NCBI GenBank assembly: GCA_013399855.1
Contig: VXAY01002200.1
Span: 1,062,561 to 1,126,560 of the forward strand
DNA length: 64,000 bases
Origin: Oxyruncus cristatus
Lineage: Eukaryota; Chordata; Aves; Passeriformes; Cotingidae
Direction: 5' to 3'
Below the pieces are notes generated by a model. It saw nothing but the letters and a program-made list of their open reading frames with translations. It was not told the DNA's origin and made no database searches. The translations under genes and the position numbers were made by a program. Below are positions 38,721 through 52,568 of the stretch, piece after piece. The stretch's first letter is position 1; every line of letters begins with the position of its first letter.

Positions 38721-39936
38721 GTTAGCAGGGCTCGCCAGAAGAGCTTTAAACTAGAATTGAAGGGTAACATGGATAAAAATCAAGCTTGCTAGGGAAAAGC
38801 CTGGAGGCGGCATGTCGGTGTTTGAGGGACCATGTGCTAGCATGGTCCTTCAGTCTCAGTGGAAGTGGGGATGGAGATCCATGTGGGAGTAGACAGAAGG
38901 GTTATTGATTTTAGAAAACACAGAAGTACCTGAGAACAGTCACATAGGAATTAACATTTCTCCTGTCGAAAAGGTGGCAAGGTCAATAGCCCAACTGAAG
39001 TGCATCTACAGCAATGCCTTTAGCATGGGCAACAAACAGGAGGAGCTTGAAGCTGCTGGGCAGCAGGAAAACTATGATATAGTTGCCATCCCAGAAACAT
39101 GGTGTGATAACTCACGTGTCTGGAATGCTGCAATGGGTGGCTATAAAACTCTCCAGAAGAGGCAGCCAAGGAAAGAGATGCAGTGGTGTAGCCCTATATG
39201 TTAGGACATGTTTTGGCTGTCTTAGCTTAATGATGCTGATGAAAGTGTTGAGTGTTTATGGGTAAAAATCAGAGAAAGACCAACAAGGTATCATGGTGGG
39301 AGTCTGTTACAGGCCACCCAACCAGGATGAAGAGACAAACAACTCTATAAACATCTGGGAGAAGTTTCATGATTGCTAGCCCTTTTTCTCCTGGGGGACT
39401 TCAACTTGCAAGATATCTTCTGGAAGTACAACACAGAGGAAAAGCACCTGGAAGAGCTGGTCAACAACCAGCGTGTCCAGAGAAGGGCAACAAAGCTGGT
39501 GAAGGGTCTGAAGCACAAATCCTATAAGCAGTTGCTGGGGGAAGTGAGGGTGTTCAGTCTGGAGAAAATGAGGCTCAGGGGAGACTATCACTCTCTACAA
39601 CTACCTGAAAGGAGGTTGTTATGAGGTGGGGATCTCCCTCTTCTTCCAATTAAGAAGCAATAGGACAAGAGGAAATGGCCTCAAGTTGTGCCAGGGGAGC
39701 TTTAGGGTAAATACTAGGAAAAGTTTCTTCACAGGAAGGGTTGTCAAGCATTGGAACAGGCTGCCCGAGGAAGTGATGGAGTCACCATCCCTGGAGGTAT
39801 TTAAAAGATATGTAGACATGGTACTTAGGGACATGGTTTTGTCATGGACTTGGAGTGCTGGATTAAGTGTTGGACTCGATGATCTTAGAGGTCTTTTCCA
39901 AAATAAATGAGTCTATGACTATATGGCTCTATAAAG
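38721..39936 (+). mobile_element. CR1 LINE with endonuclease fused in frame to RT C-terminus
   Basis: A plus-strand CR1. It starts upstream of ORF2 (CTTTAAACTAGAATTGAAGG near 38745) and enters the endonuclease in the 38905-39204 frame: VARSIAQLKCIYSNAFSMGN, KQEELEA, YDIVAIPETWCDNS, where E and D/N are the expected active-site positions. It continues to [14 protein letters not shown] (about 39385-39425). Near 39462-39470 the frame passes directly into [14 protein letters not shown], the RT C-terminus, so the linker and whole RT palm are deleted without loss of frame. The last ORF2 part (39626-39910) reads [45 protein letters not shown]. The 3' UTR tail is GATGATCTTAGAGGTCTTTTCCA and ends near 39936. 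Other frameshifts make it non-functional. Confidence 0.9.
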
Positions 39937-42900
39937 TGTTAATATCAGTTTCCATATGGAATCCAGGCATCTTATTAAGAAGACCATTTTTAAACACTAG
40001 TCTCCAAAATGTAATTTTAAAGATGTAAAATTTACATTAATTCTCCCATATCATATTATTTGTGGTCTCACTCTATTGATCTTTGTGCCAGAACTTTCAC
40101 CCAAGTAAAGGATAGGATTGTTTACAGCTTCACAGCAATCTTAGAGTCTTTATGCCACCCTCTTTACATATGATTTTCAGGTGTCTGATAATCAACCTTT
40201 AGTTCTGAAGTAACATGGCAGCAAAAGAGAAGTCACTGGAAGGTTCTTATTTTGGATAAAGTCTTTGCCTCAGTGACTTTATGGCAGAGCTGAGATTCAA
40301 AATTTTATTGCATTTTTTGTGAAACAGGTTTTGTAGTCAAATCCTACCCCTTTGTCCTCCCTCTCCCTTTCCCCTTCCCCTTCAAATGCAAGGTTTAGGT
40401 ATTAAGTCTGAAGCTGTAGCCCAGCCCGAACCCATCAGCTGTCACAGTGCATTTAGATGTGTGGGACATCTCTTTTATGGTCAGATATGTAGATCTGTTT
40501 TCTGCCTCCTACCTCTCTTCCAAAGTACTTTGTTCTGGTATTGATGGTATCACACATTTTAGCTCAGTGGTCCCAGCATATCAAGTTATCAAGAACAGTT
40601 TTCATCACTATCTCATCATCAATAATTAGGGCTCCATCAGTCCAGCTCAGGAAGGGTGTTCCCATATTGAACTGCTCAGTCAGTCTGGAGTCAAAGCTTG
40701 TCTTCTCCTATGGCAATTAAATCCTGGGGGCGCTAAAATCACCTGCTACAGAATAATAATGTGAATGAGTAGGTACACTTGTCCTATTAAAGATGGTAGG
40801 AAGAATTCAGGGTCCATGGAGCAAAAAGAAATAATCGACTTAAGGGCATGACGCTGTTGCCTAGTTTTTATAGGATATAGAGAGGGAGTAAATTATAAAA
40901 TTCAGTCCCGTAGGGGCTTTGCTGTCAAACAGATTAATGCCATCAGAACTCTTCCTAAAGTGCAACACTTTTCCAGTTTGTTGCAAAAAATAAGAATCGT
41001 TGAATGAACCAGGTGGAGTGGAAGTCCTGAAGGTTGCCTGGGTCCACCCCATATTCAGAGAAGGGTTGACTTCAGATGTAGATTGCTCCCCCAGTTTGGC
41101 ATCACCCCTCACCTTGCTTTGGCTGCTGTCTGTCTGATCTCTCCCCTCAGTAATGAAGTAATTTTACAATCTCAGCCCCAGTACTAAGCCCTGAGTAGAA
41201 GCAATGGGAGAGGAAGCAGAAGTTTGTCTTTTCCCATTGGGTTTCTTCAGTAAAGGACTCATCAGACTACGGCGACCTCCATCCAAAGTCTTTCTCCAAG
41301 TGACAGGTGCTAAGCATGTAGTGTGAGATTCCTTTTCTTCAAGCTGCATAAAAAGAACCTAGAGGGTTAGACCACTTATGGTGAATTATTGAACTAGAGC
41401 AAAAACTGAAACCTGAAAGCTTTTTCTAATCTGTAGCTACAGTACAGAAAATAGTATAATGAAAGTAATTTGAGGCATAGAGAATCTTGAGCATACAAAA
41501 GCCTTCTATACATTTACAAGCTTAATCCAAATGCAAATGGCATAATTTTTTCTCATAAAATTAGTTTTAATGGGCAGCTCAATTTTCCTAATACTAATTC
41601 TATTAGTATTAATATTTCTGCAATACTTTGAGATTGATGTCTGGAAACAAAAGTTATTATTGTGGACTTAAAATCCAATTTTCAGAAAAGCCTATTCCTC
41701 TAAAATCAGAAGTGTTATATCTGCAAATAAGCAGAAATAATCTTCATCTTGATTTCCTGAGTAGTTCCATTGAAATCAATCTCTGTGACTACATGCATGC
41801 TTAAGAAAAGAAACACCCTAGTGCTCTGCTGAAGAGAAGCTAAATTACCAATAAGCACAGTTCAGAAGCTCAGAGTACTAATGCAGCACTAAATCCAGTG
41901 GAGTTCACTCCAGGGGAAGAAAGTCTTTTCTGGCTATCACAAAGATTACACATATTCCCTGGGAGATAAATTCTGGTCCTGACTTGACTTAAAAACAAAT
42001 ATTCATTATTTTATATTAGGTCTTATAATAAATGAGCCTTCAGTGGAAAAGTATCTTCAGATAATATGACTATAGATTTCCTTAGGCATTGTGTTCTAGT
42101 TCAGCTATAGAAGTAGCTATGCTAAAAAATCCTTTTACTTTAGAATATATATTTATGTGTACATGTTTTTACACCCTCATTTTATGTTTTTTAAAAACAT
42201 AACATTAAGGGAACCTTTTAAGCCCAACTTAGTCTATTTATGTAATTATCTTGGGATAAGATGGACTATGCAGTCAAGGAACCCACTTCTCTGAATTGAT
42301 TATAAAAGTTACCCAGTGACAGCTCTAACACAAACATCCGCCCCACACCCCCAACATTAATTGAAATGGATTTTACCCGGGTCTCTGAGCCTTGCAGAGA
42401 AGTAGGCCAAAGGATGGTTCCTAAAAAGACAGAGACAGTTCATGAAACCTGGGCCTAACAGAGCTAAGTTCTGTGTGGGGAATCAAACGAATCAAGATTA
42501 TAGCCCAACATCCCAGAAAGGGAATTTCTGTAGAAATATCTTAGTTTGGCATTTCCTTGCAGTTTGATTCTGGATCCATAGGGATCCATAACTTCTATTC
42601 TCCTGTTATAGCATCACTATAAAGCCAACATTTGGCTTACAAAAAGAGTCTGGCATCACTGAAAGCAGCTGAGCAATATTTGGGGAAATCTGGAGCTGCA
42701 CCGTGTACACTCCGCCTGCCTGTGATGAAAAGAAGCCCATATTAAAATCTAGTTTGACACTGTCAGACAGTTTCCTGGTTGATGTGATCACACTAAATAT
42801 GAAAAAAGATACTAGCAAATAAGGTAAAAAGGTCACAAAGGTTAAATACAGAGAAATAGACAGTGAGAAACGCATCCCAGTTGTGTACCACTTGCATTAT

Positions 42901-45900
42901 AATCAGCATGGTTTTAGGGGAAATGAAAGCCCCAAAATAAAAAGCTACAAAAGAAATATACAGAAACACATTCATACATGTGGGCAAAAAACAGTTTTCC
43001 TGCATTTTATGTTCTTTTTCTACATCGTAATCTCCCTATATTACTGCACAGGCCAAAATTTAAGATACAACAAAATCCTACTTGTTCCAAAATATTTTTG
43101 CTGGATTTAGTTCAAAATTTAATTTCACCTTGACTAGTCTTTGTTAATGTTGCTAAATTATTACAATTAAATTAATTTTTGAAATAAACAGTTTGAATTC
43201 TTCTAATTGGAACATCATACAGGAAAAAAATTGAAAAATTTAAATCATCTGGAGCATGGAGGACTCATCTAAAATAGTTCTAACATCTCCCAACAAAACA
43301 GTTTTGGTTTTAACAGAATTATTAGAAGCAGCTTGTTTATCAAACATTCCTCCAATTCTGCCAATCTCTATTCATTTTGAGACAAAAAAATAATTAGTGT
43401 TCTTCTCACTTCTACTCTCTTAGTCAGGAATAGCTGCAACATCACAGTGGGGAAAGGCCAGTACACCAGAGACCTAGGTGGAGAATATGTCTTTAGATAT
43501 AGTTTCTACAATACACAAGAGGATGCTTGGCAGCTGCCTTTTATGTGGAGGAGATTAACTATTCTGTGCACATTCTGGTCCCTCACTCTTGGTCGTGCAC
43601 ACATCCACGCTTACAGATCTTGCCCTGACTCGCAAACCTAATGATCTGTTCCCTGCAAAGATGGATGCAGGCTGCACCTTAGCCACCAGCAATGGTTAAA
43701 GCATCTCTCTTTTCCTTGGTGCCTTGGGACTGCCCTCTAACGCAGCCAATCTGAGAGATAATTTCTCTCCTGGTGCTCTTAAAAAAAACCCCATGGCTTC
43801 TCTGCCAGATGAAAAACCACTCAAAGAAATAAAGACTGAAAAATTAAGATCATTATGGTACACCTTTTATGGAAAGTCTAGGAGAATGATTAAGTGAGGG
43901 CTATGAATTTAAGAGAATACTCTTTCAATCAAAATAAAGTATTTCAGCAGGCCATCATCTCAGATTCTCTTTCTAAAGCTTCCCAACTGCCTTTAAAACT
44001 TAAGAATCCAAAGCAATTGAATTATCTTTCTGTTAAGGAAAAGTAAAGCAATTTAATCTTTGATGTTTAATCTTGTGCTGTGGTTCCACCTGCCTGTGAG
44101 CACGATCCTGTAAGCCATCAGGAGCCTCCCAAAGTTGCCCGCAGCACTTAACAGAGCTGGGCCAGCTTACGTCTCTGCTTCTTGAAGTCAGAGCATGGAT
44201 GTCCTCCTCTTCATCATTTTGTGGTGCAGCTGCTAGACAGGCACTCCAAAGACCCAAAATCATGTCCTGTGGATACCTAGAACACATTAAGACAATGTTG
44301 GTCCCTCTGTTCCTGATCTTACACAATAGAGATGGCGTTTAATTATTCAGTTACTTAAAATACAAACTCTTCAAGGCACAGACAGCAGTGCACAGGAACC
44401 TCTCTGATGATTGAAACCAGTCTCCTCTTGTTCTCCCCTTTTCAACAAATGCAATTTTTCCAAATAATCCTTTTACCTTTCCTTACCAGTATGAGCATAG
44501 AGATTCAAGGCACACAGGTTGCCCTTTCCTTCTGTGCGCGTATGTGACTCATGCTACTCCAAATCAAAGAGTGCCTAGACATAAAATAATTCTTCAAGGC
44601 CCAACCTAAAAACACAGAGCTTCAGAGTGTATATATGCTTTTATGCTTGTATATATAGAATTCCAATAAATACATACTGAACAAAAGTGGAAATTGATCA
44701 CATCTCCTGACTAGCAACACCCTGTCAGACAAGGACACATCTATGGGGTTGTTAATTTATATATATACTTCGACCTATTAAAAAAAGAGGATCCTATAAT
44801 ATATAAGCACATCAAGGTGCAGTCAATTTATTTATAATTCTACTCTTGTACTCAAGGAAAATTATGTTCTGTTACTGTATTAACTTAAGGCTGGTTGTAA
44901 GAAATTGAGGAATCTGTCTTTTTCCAGTGGTATTTCTTTCACCCATGGAGGATCCAGCACTTTTAATACTTACCTCTAAGTGCCATATCCCCATTACAAA
45001 CAATGATAAAGAAGATGGTGCTGAAGATCTTTCACTGTCATAAGAGCAGGATCCTGTTGGAGGAATGGACAAATCACTCATTCATTTGCAGCAGGTTGCC
45101 TCTTTTCTGCAACAAAAGCTTTTATTCCTCATAAGACAAAGTAAATTTATTTCAGCTCTGTGTAATGTTAGCCAAAAAGTTCATAAAAAAAAAAAAGTTT
45201 CTCATAGTGATGGGTTTGCTAAGGACTGATCCCACCACTCTTGCCCAAGATCACCGTAGGTGAGGGGGTTTTTTCCAATAGAAACATCATCATTCCCACA
45301 GTTTTTCATAGTCTTGTGCCATATTCAGTGATGATTAAACTAGTTAGATAGGAAACACTTCTGAGATTAGAGACTGTAAGACAGCCACCTGAGAATTCCT
45401 TTGCCGGTTGGGGCACTCAGCTGAAAGGTTGTGGTGTTAGTAACATAGAAACATCACGTGTGGAGCCTGAATTTAAATCAAAGCTTTTAAACACCTTAAT
45501 GGTTGCATGACTATGTAGTGTGTCCCTGCTGTTATCCTCTTTTTTTACAGCCTAAAGTAGAAAATGAGACTATTATCTCTCTGTTCAAGTCCTGTATTCA
45601 AGAATCCTGGTATAAGATCATCTAGACTGTGAATCGATGTAGGACTGAGTTAGGGAAGAAAAAAGCATGATTTCAGCTCTTCCACACCTTAGATGTTGGA
45701 CAGGATTTATGAAGAACTAGGTGTCAGATTTGGATGCAGACTGTGGCCAAAAAAAATTATAGATATACTCACAGCTGTCCTAATTTTGCCATATTTTTTT
45801 ACAGTAATGCAGAATTTGATTAAATATTTGATTTCACATGGGTCAATATCTGGGCTGCATAAAAAAGCCAGCAGAGGCTTTACTACAGACCTCATGAATT

Positions 45901-47490
45901 TTCAGAAATTGCCAAAAGTAATGATTTCCTCATTAAGAACCCAATACTTTTGGTACCGTTAGAACTTTAACTCTCAGGAGCCAGAGAGCTGTGAGAGTCT
46001 CTCTTTCTGATACACATGTAATACACACAGGTGCATGTAAAGCTTAGAAATGTGAATACTAGAGAGCTCTGAAACCAGTTAGATGAACACTAAAGAACAC
46101 TAACTGTATGATCTTTCAAACAAAATATCACCACAGTGTTAAGCCAGTCTCATGACAGCTCAGGGCTTGGCAACAGAGAATGCATTCAGTATGTAAAAAA
46201 TATTCAATTTTATATGAAAGAACTGGTAGGTCTGGATGATTTGTTTTCTTCATAAATAACCATGTTTTGATATGCCATTTGCATGAAGTTTTGTAAACAA
46301 GACCGCTAGGTGATTAAAAAAACACAGCAAAAGGCAATTTGGGGAATTTAATTTGAAGACTAGTTTGCAAGTAATATTCCACAGTTTTTCACCAGCTATG
46401 CTCATCCATCTCTAAGCAGCTTTCAAAGTCCCCACAAATCTGATGGAAGGCAGTAACTCACAAGTGAATTGAACTTGGTGCTTTCACTGTACTTTCAGAA
46501 AGGAAGTATATATCCTTTGGAAATATCTTTCTCCATTTCTGCCAAAGCAGAACTTTTGCAGCATGAGAGAAGGACCTGTTGGTAGCATGTTTATTCATTT
46601 AGGGGAAAGGTCTACTGTCTGTAGGAACAAAGCCATCATTCTCATACATATTGACAGAATGTAGGCACAGCCATGGCTGGAGGTGGCATTTCTGCTTCCC
46701 TCGGTCATGTGCTGCGCATCATTGATCTGGAATGACACTGAAAAGGTTTTTTGTTGTTTAAAAAAAAAAGCCACAAGCAAATAGGATTTCTGAAATACTC
46801 ATTTGTGTGTTAGTGAGACTATGGTAGAAAGAGCAGCTCTTCATGAATATAACAATAACTTCAGTTAATTGGATTCTGAGCCCCCCCTCTGCATCAAACC
46901 TCAGGAAAAAAACCAACAAAACAGCCAAAGCAGAGTCCAGCATTCCTTTTAAATTGCTTTTGCAATTGATTAATGATGCCACAAGAGAAAAGATCATATT
47001 CAGCAAAGTATTCCTAACACTATTAGTCCAGAAAAGATCCTTGATACCTTATAGGTAGGAAGAGGAGGAGAGGTCTGGATGGGTGTGGCTTTTGCAGCTT
47101 TCGGACTCATGGAAATGTGAAGAAGGGACCTGGTACACTGACCCTTTCCTAGGTACAGTCCCACAAAAAACCAAAGAAAGTTATAGGATGGTCTAAATAA
47201 AATGCATGAGCACTGCTGATGCCTAATAAAATACCAAACATGCAAATACTATTGACACATGGTAGCATTAAATTGCAAACACATCCACAGTAAAGGGCAA
47301 GCAGCCACTAATAAATGTAAACTATTAACCAGCTCTTCAATAAATAAAGCCACAAATCATGCCAGGACTTATCGTGAGTGCTGCAGAGCATATAAGCAGC
47401 TGCTCTATTCTGTTCAGGGGAATAATCATGAAAATGACAAAAAAAAATTAAAAAAAAAAAAAAAAGAAGGCAGAAAATGCATTGAGGTGA

Positions 47491-47509
47491 AATAATAATA
47501 ATAATAATA
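47491..47509 (+). repeat. (AAT)n microsatellite
   Basis: Six AAT-type triplets directly downstream of an A-rich tract (about 47442-47465). Confidence 0.9.
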
Positions 47510-49401
47510 GCAATATTGATTCCTCTTTAACAAAAGGTATTAGATCTTTGTTTGAGCTGAGGGAAATATTTTTACAGGCTTCTACCTTAAGCCTGATTTT
47601 TATTCTTTTCATGCTTTTTTCTGCATTGTCCTGCCCACATGTAGGGCCTTGAAGTAGGAGCCAGGAGCTTTCGCTTCTGCTCTAATCATAATATATATTT
47701 TCATAAAACTGTTTTAACCATTCAGTTTCCAAATACTTAAGAAAGTCCTTACCTCACAATAGAGCAACACACTGTATAAAAAACCAGTTGACCAGCCCTC
47801 ACATAGACCCCAAAGGGGGTCAAAAGCAGAGCAGTTTGCTCAATGCTGGTGCAGTTCACTCTCCAGAAGGTTCCTCTTTGCAATCCTGCTAATTTTGGGG
47901 CTGGTGATGGGAACCTGAGGGTTTGTTCCTGCCATTACTGAAGTCAAAAGCACCTTCCACTTAAGAGTAATGGTGCAGGATCTTTGGGAACAGGGTCTGG
48001 GTTGTCAGTCTTTCCACAGCACAACATCCTGGTGCCCACAACGTCTTGGCACGGGACAAACCCAGTTCCTCTTTAGACAGGGAACTGACGTAATTGGGAA
48101 GGAAAACTGAGGTGAAAACAAAGAACTACAGTCAAACAGAACTTCTAAACAATGGGGCTACATTTTCACACAGAGCCCAGCAGTGAGTTTAATTAAATAC
48201 TACACATATTTACTTACTGAAAAACCCTGTTTCATTAACATAAACAGATAGGAGAGCATCAGTGCGTGACAACCCATAGGGCACCAGGGGAAATCTGTTT
48301 TGATTTTTGTACATCAATCAAGTGATTCATATACATGGCATTTGCAACTGATGACTGCCTGAATGGAGTCTAGTGATTTTTACACCAGGGTACACCACTA
48401 AAACCTCTCATTAATAGATAATCAGCTTCTACTGATCAACTCCTCGGCTGCATTCCAAAGCATCTGTTTCTCCTGCTTTTTGATTTAGACCTGCTAAGTA
48501 TGATAAACACACTTCTGTGTTATTTCTTTACTCATTAACCTTATTATAGGATTGCACCCTCAGCAATGATATTTTTATGTTTTTAAAGAGAGTTGATAAA
48601 AAGCAAATGAAAAATACATTAGCCCACTAAATGGCCCATTATTTCTTTATGTTTCTGCTAGCAACGTAAGAGCCATTCTAAACAAATAGTATATTTTAAA
48701 GAAAAAAGTCATGAGAACAATTACTTTTTTAGCCAAATTGAATAGTTTATCAGTAGACTTTTAGACTTCAAGTGATTTTGGTGAAAGATTTTTCCTACAC
48801 AGTGAGATGAATGTGAAATTATTTTGTGAAAAGTGGCTTAGAGGAACAACATTTTTTTATTCAAGGCATGTAAAATGTTTATAATTTGCTCTTCAGATTG
48901 ATATTCTAAAGGTTGCTTTAAGCCTTTTTTCCTACTGCGTGGTAAATACTTCAAAACGCAGTGATTTTTTTAAATGGTGCTTTGTCTGTGACCATATGGT
49001 GGTTTCCAGCTTTGTTTTATGCTACTGCACCTGAAGGTATTTATGGTCAGAACACTCATGTAACATCTATATGTTGTTTATATATTTCAATTTGGAGGTA
49101 ATGTAGCCAAAGGCTAATCACACACAGATCAGATCTGCTACTTGTGTTTTCTGGTGTCTTATTTTCAGACCCTCTTAAACCTGACACAATGATAGGTGGA
49201 AAGAAGAGAGAAGGCTAAATAAATAAAACAACAGTAAGGTTTGAGGGAAAAAAAGGCTCTCAGACCACTTTGCTGAAGCATTAATTTGTTTCTTTGAAAA
49301 TCTTAGCTGACAAAAACCTAACCTACACCTGGCATGCAAATTATATCCCTAAAGCTATCCCATGCAGGGCTCTGAAAATCACTTCTCCTCTCTGCCTACT
49401 C

Positions 49402-49416
49402 TTTTTTTTTTTTTTT
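49402..49416 (+). repeat. T15 homopolymer
   Basis: Fifteen consecutive T residues in otherwise unremarkable sequence. Confidence 0.9.
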
Positions 49417-51920
49417 ATCATGTTGCTTTAGCTCTGTGGATTAGGCAACAGTCCCAAAAAGGTTATTTGCTCCAGAAGATCTGCAGAGCTAAGTAGCCAT
49501 CCAGGATCTCCAGCATATACAGAGGCCGTGGTGCTGTCAGTGGTCTGGTTTACTGGTAACCCACAGCTCTCTTCTGACCATGCTGTGGTCCTTGGCCCAT
49601 TTCCCAGGATATTGATCCAAATGGCAGCTTGCCTCTCTGTGAGGTGCCATCTCCTGAATATATTTGCCCTTGCTCTGAGGAAAAGTATCCATAGCCAACT
49701 CATGCTGCTAGGAGTTCAGTCTGGGCATTAATCCATCCTCACATAATTCTGCTCACATAGACAAAGAGAGGATATATGGGAACTAGATCCCTCTTCAGTA
49801 ATACATTCTGGAATCATAAAATTGTTCCTCACTATTTCCCAGTGTATCAGAGCATGTCTTATGTTACACCTTATTATCACAATCACCCCAAAACATTTAT
49901 ATTCTCAAGCTGCTGAAACTTTTCTTATTAGAATCTCACAAATTTCATTTAGTGAAACACTGCCCATACTCAGTAAAGCCACCTAACTGGCAGAGCAGTT
50001 CTGTAAGTGGGCAAGGTTTAGCACAGGCTTTAAAAGAGGTAAATGTGGATAAATGAAAAATTTGAGTAAACCCATTTTAAGAACAGACATAGAACAAATT
50101 ACACAGCAGTATCTCTGGCTTATAAGAGCGTCCAGAGCTATGGGGCCTTGAGATGTAGCTGGCACATGATCCTCTTGCTTTTCTATCACTTATGCTTTCC
50201 ATGAAAGGCGTGTGACATCAACAATTTCACTGGTTGGGTTTTCTTTGTCTCTAGTGGTTATTGACAAACCCATGTAAATTAAAACAGTCCTGAATTTTAA
50301 TACAGCTTTGTTTACCTGTGGTTGGACTATGTCGAGTACAAGTGTGCTGCAGCCTGGGGCTGGGGCCATTGTTTTCAGCTTTCCTCAAGGTCCATATGGG
50401 ACTCTGAAAGTTGGTGTTTTCCAGCTGCTCTGATCATGGAGATGCTTCTGCGCTGTGGTTTCTTGGATTTTTAATGGATTTGGCCCTTGTTATTTTGAAT
50501 TCCAAGACAGAAAACTTCTGAAATGAAATTATCATAAGTGAGATTTATCAGCACTTCAGCAAAAGAGCTTCTGCTTAGTACTGTAAAGAGTAATTTGAAA
50601 GGTAAAACTCCTCTTACCTATGAGTCAAGTTCATGTACAGACCAGTCTTCAACACACCCTCTAGTGGCTCTGCCCATCATTTCAAGTTATGGGTCTGGCT
50701 TTCACAACAACTTACAAAATATCTCCATGTAAGTGAATTAATTTACCGCATTTTGCAACTGAATATCTTCCCAGGCAGAAAATTATATTTTTTAGATTTA
50801 TTTACGTAGTCCCACTGAAAAGAATAATGTGTGTCAGCACAAACAGACACTTTGTATGCAAAAAAAAATTGTAACTGTTACCCATTTTTATTCTCTTCAC
50901 AGAGGAAGAGAGATATTTGTACATTTGTAATGTCACAGACTGCTTTTTGGTTTGATTTATGTTTTGGAGTTTTGGCAGAGGAAACTGCAAAACTTTATCA
51001 CAAAATATAACCTAAGAATCTCAAAGCAAGCTCAATTGCTTTGATCACCATTAATGAGCTAAACATCACAGACAGTTTTACTGGCTTAACCTCATGGGAG
51101 TCCAAGGGGTTAGGACAGAATGAAAACCAGGTATTCCTCACTTACAGGGGCATAGTATTCAGCAGGTGTAGGGGAGATTTTTTCCATCCACGGGATATTA
51201 GCAATGTCATTCACTGTGGGATTTCCAATGATAAACACAGGATAAAGTATGTCAGTAACCAGTGGAACAATATTTTAAAGAAGACAGAATTTGATTCTGG
51301 CAGGTCTTTTACAGACAAATTAACTTGGTGTCACACCTACCTCCCTTCATACAAAGAAAAGCAGACTTTGCATGCTGACTTTCTGGTAGAGTCCATGTTA
51401 CCACAAAAACTGTTTGAACCAGAGTCATGTACTGAGAAGCTCAGTACTTCAGCCTGAATGCATTGACTTCCTCACTGCATTAGACTTGCAAGGCATTGAA
51501 TACAGGCTCAGAGCACTGTATCTTCCAGATACCATTGTAAGGTGATAGGTAAGGCCACACAGAAGTAGAAAAAGGCTCCTGATGATTTCCTGGAAAAACC
51601 CCCACACTGGGGGAGACATTCCCAGAAACTAATAAAAGGATTAAACAAAGAAAAGAGGGATATGGAGATAACACTGCCTTTTCTAGCAACTATCCTGCCC
51701 TGGATCTTTGGGCCTCTGTTAATCTGTCTGCCACCCCAAAATTAATTTGTTGACTATAGCCACTCAAACTACCAAAAGAAAAAAAAGAAAAAAAAAGTAT
51801 AAAAAGGGATTAGACCCAAGCGAAAACTGGAGAGAAGTTCCTTCAACTCTGTGGAGGTAACTGAAGGGCTATTTTTTCTTCCTCCACTCTCTCAGGATAG
51901 CTTGGGGTGAGCGATCACTT

Positions 51921-51995
51921 TATACACACGTACATACATACATACATGCATACATGCATGCATACATACATACATACGTACGTAAATACATATAT
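51921..51995 (+). repeat. (CATA)n microsatellite with CATG/CGTA variants
   Basis: About 75 bp of TACA/CATA units, interrupted by CATG and CGTA variants. It lies inside the unassigned 51.8-52.6 kb segment. Confidence 0.9.
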
Positions 51996-52040
51996 TCATT
52001 TTACTTTTGCTTCAAAATACTTTAAAGCTTTTACTTACTT

Positions 52041-52217
52041 GTAAGTTGCTTTTGCTTTAGGGTGTGTACTTAAGCTTTTGCTTTAAGTTTGTCAGTTGTT
52101 TTAAGTTGCTTTAGAGCGTGTGCTTTGTAAGTGACTTTGCTTTAGAGTTTTTTGCTTAGGTTTTGCGATATTAGTATTCTTTGTAAGTTTCTTGGCCTTA
52201 GAGCATGTGCTTATGAC
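52041..52217 (+). repeat. Degenerate tandem repeat, about four copies
   Basis: Copies start near 52041 (GTAAGTTGCTTTTGCTTTAG), 52101 (TTAAGTTGCTTTAGAGCGTG), 52127 (GTAAGTGACTTTGCTTTAGA) and 52183 (GTAAGTTTCTTGGCCTTAGA). Each is followed by a GTGTGCTTA-like end, though this is changed in copy three. Spacing is uneven (about 60, 26 and 56 bp), so this is a worn minisatellite or a degenerate internal duplication. Confidence 0.7.
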
Positions 52218-52568
52218 CGGCCTTGTTGTTGTTGCTACTTGGTTTTAGTCTAATTTTTGCAGTTAAACCTGATCACCGATGATACGAACCGTATAAATTG
52301 TCACGGATTTGTATTATGTTATTTTGTGAACTGTTGGAGTGACTCCATTTTTAGGTGCTGACAGTTTCATCAGTGGTGAAATAACTCACAGGAGAAACTG
52401 GTTGTGGGGTTTCCCTATTGCTATTAAGTATTGTCCCTGTATAACTGGCATCAAATATCCTGTCCATTTCAGCGAATCTGTTAAGCAAAGAGTCTCATCT
52501 AAGGAGACACTAACAGGCTGTATTGGACTTTAAAAAGCTCTGATCTCCTGGTAAGAGACACTGATAGT

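Larger units (their letters stand above)
39937..51796. other. AT-rich non-coding stretch, 11.9 kb
   Basis: This is the largest part without a recognised element. Simple sequence includes an A-rich tract at about 47442-47465, (AAT)n at 47491-47509, and T15 at 49402-49416. The longest open frames are 138 codons (51041-51457, plus), 97 codons (44033-44326, minus) and 91 codons (49428-49703, minus). None shows a domain I know, and each lacks supporting splice or promoter context. It may be intergenic or intronic. Confidence 0.45.

Noticed and set aside
42606..43005. Hydrophobic 89- and 70-codon minus frames as a membrane protein
   Set aside because: Overlapping frames in AT-rich DNA give F/L/I-rich translations by composition; no recognised family.
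47930..47985. CTGAAGTCAAAAGC..GTAATGGTGCAGGATC resembling a dispersed amniote repeat phrase
   Set aside because: Match is short and from memory; no ends could be defined.
49428..49731. 91-codon minus and 67-codon plus frames
   Set aside because: They oppose each other, and I recognise no protein family.
51041..51457. 138-codon open frame on plus strand
   Set aside because: Mixed composition without a recognised motif; single frame in AT-rich sequence; no transcription signals seen.
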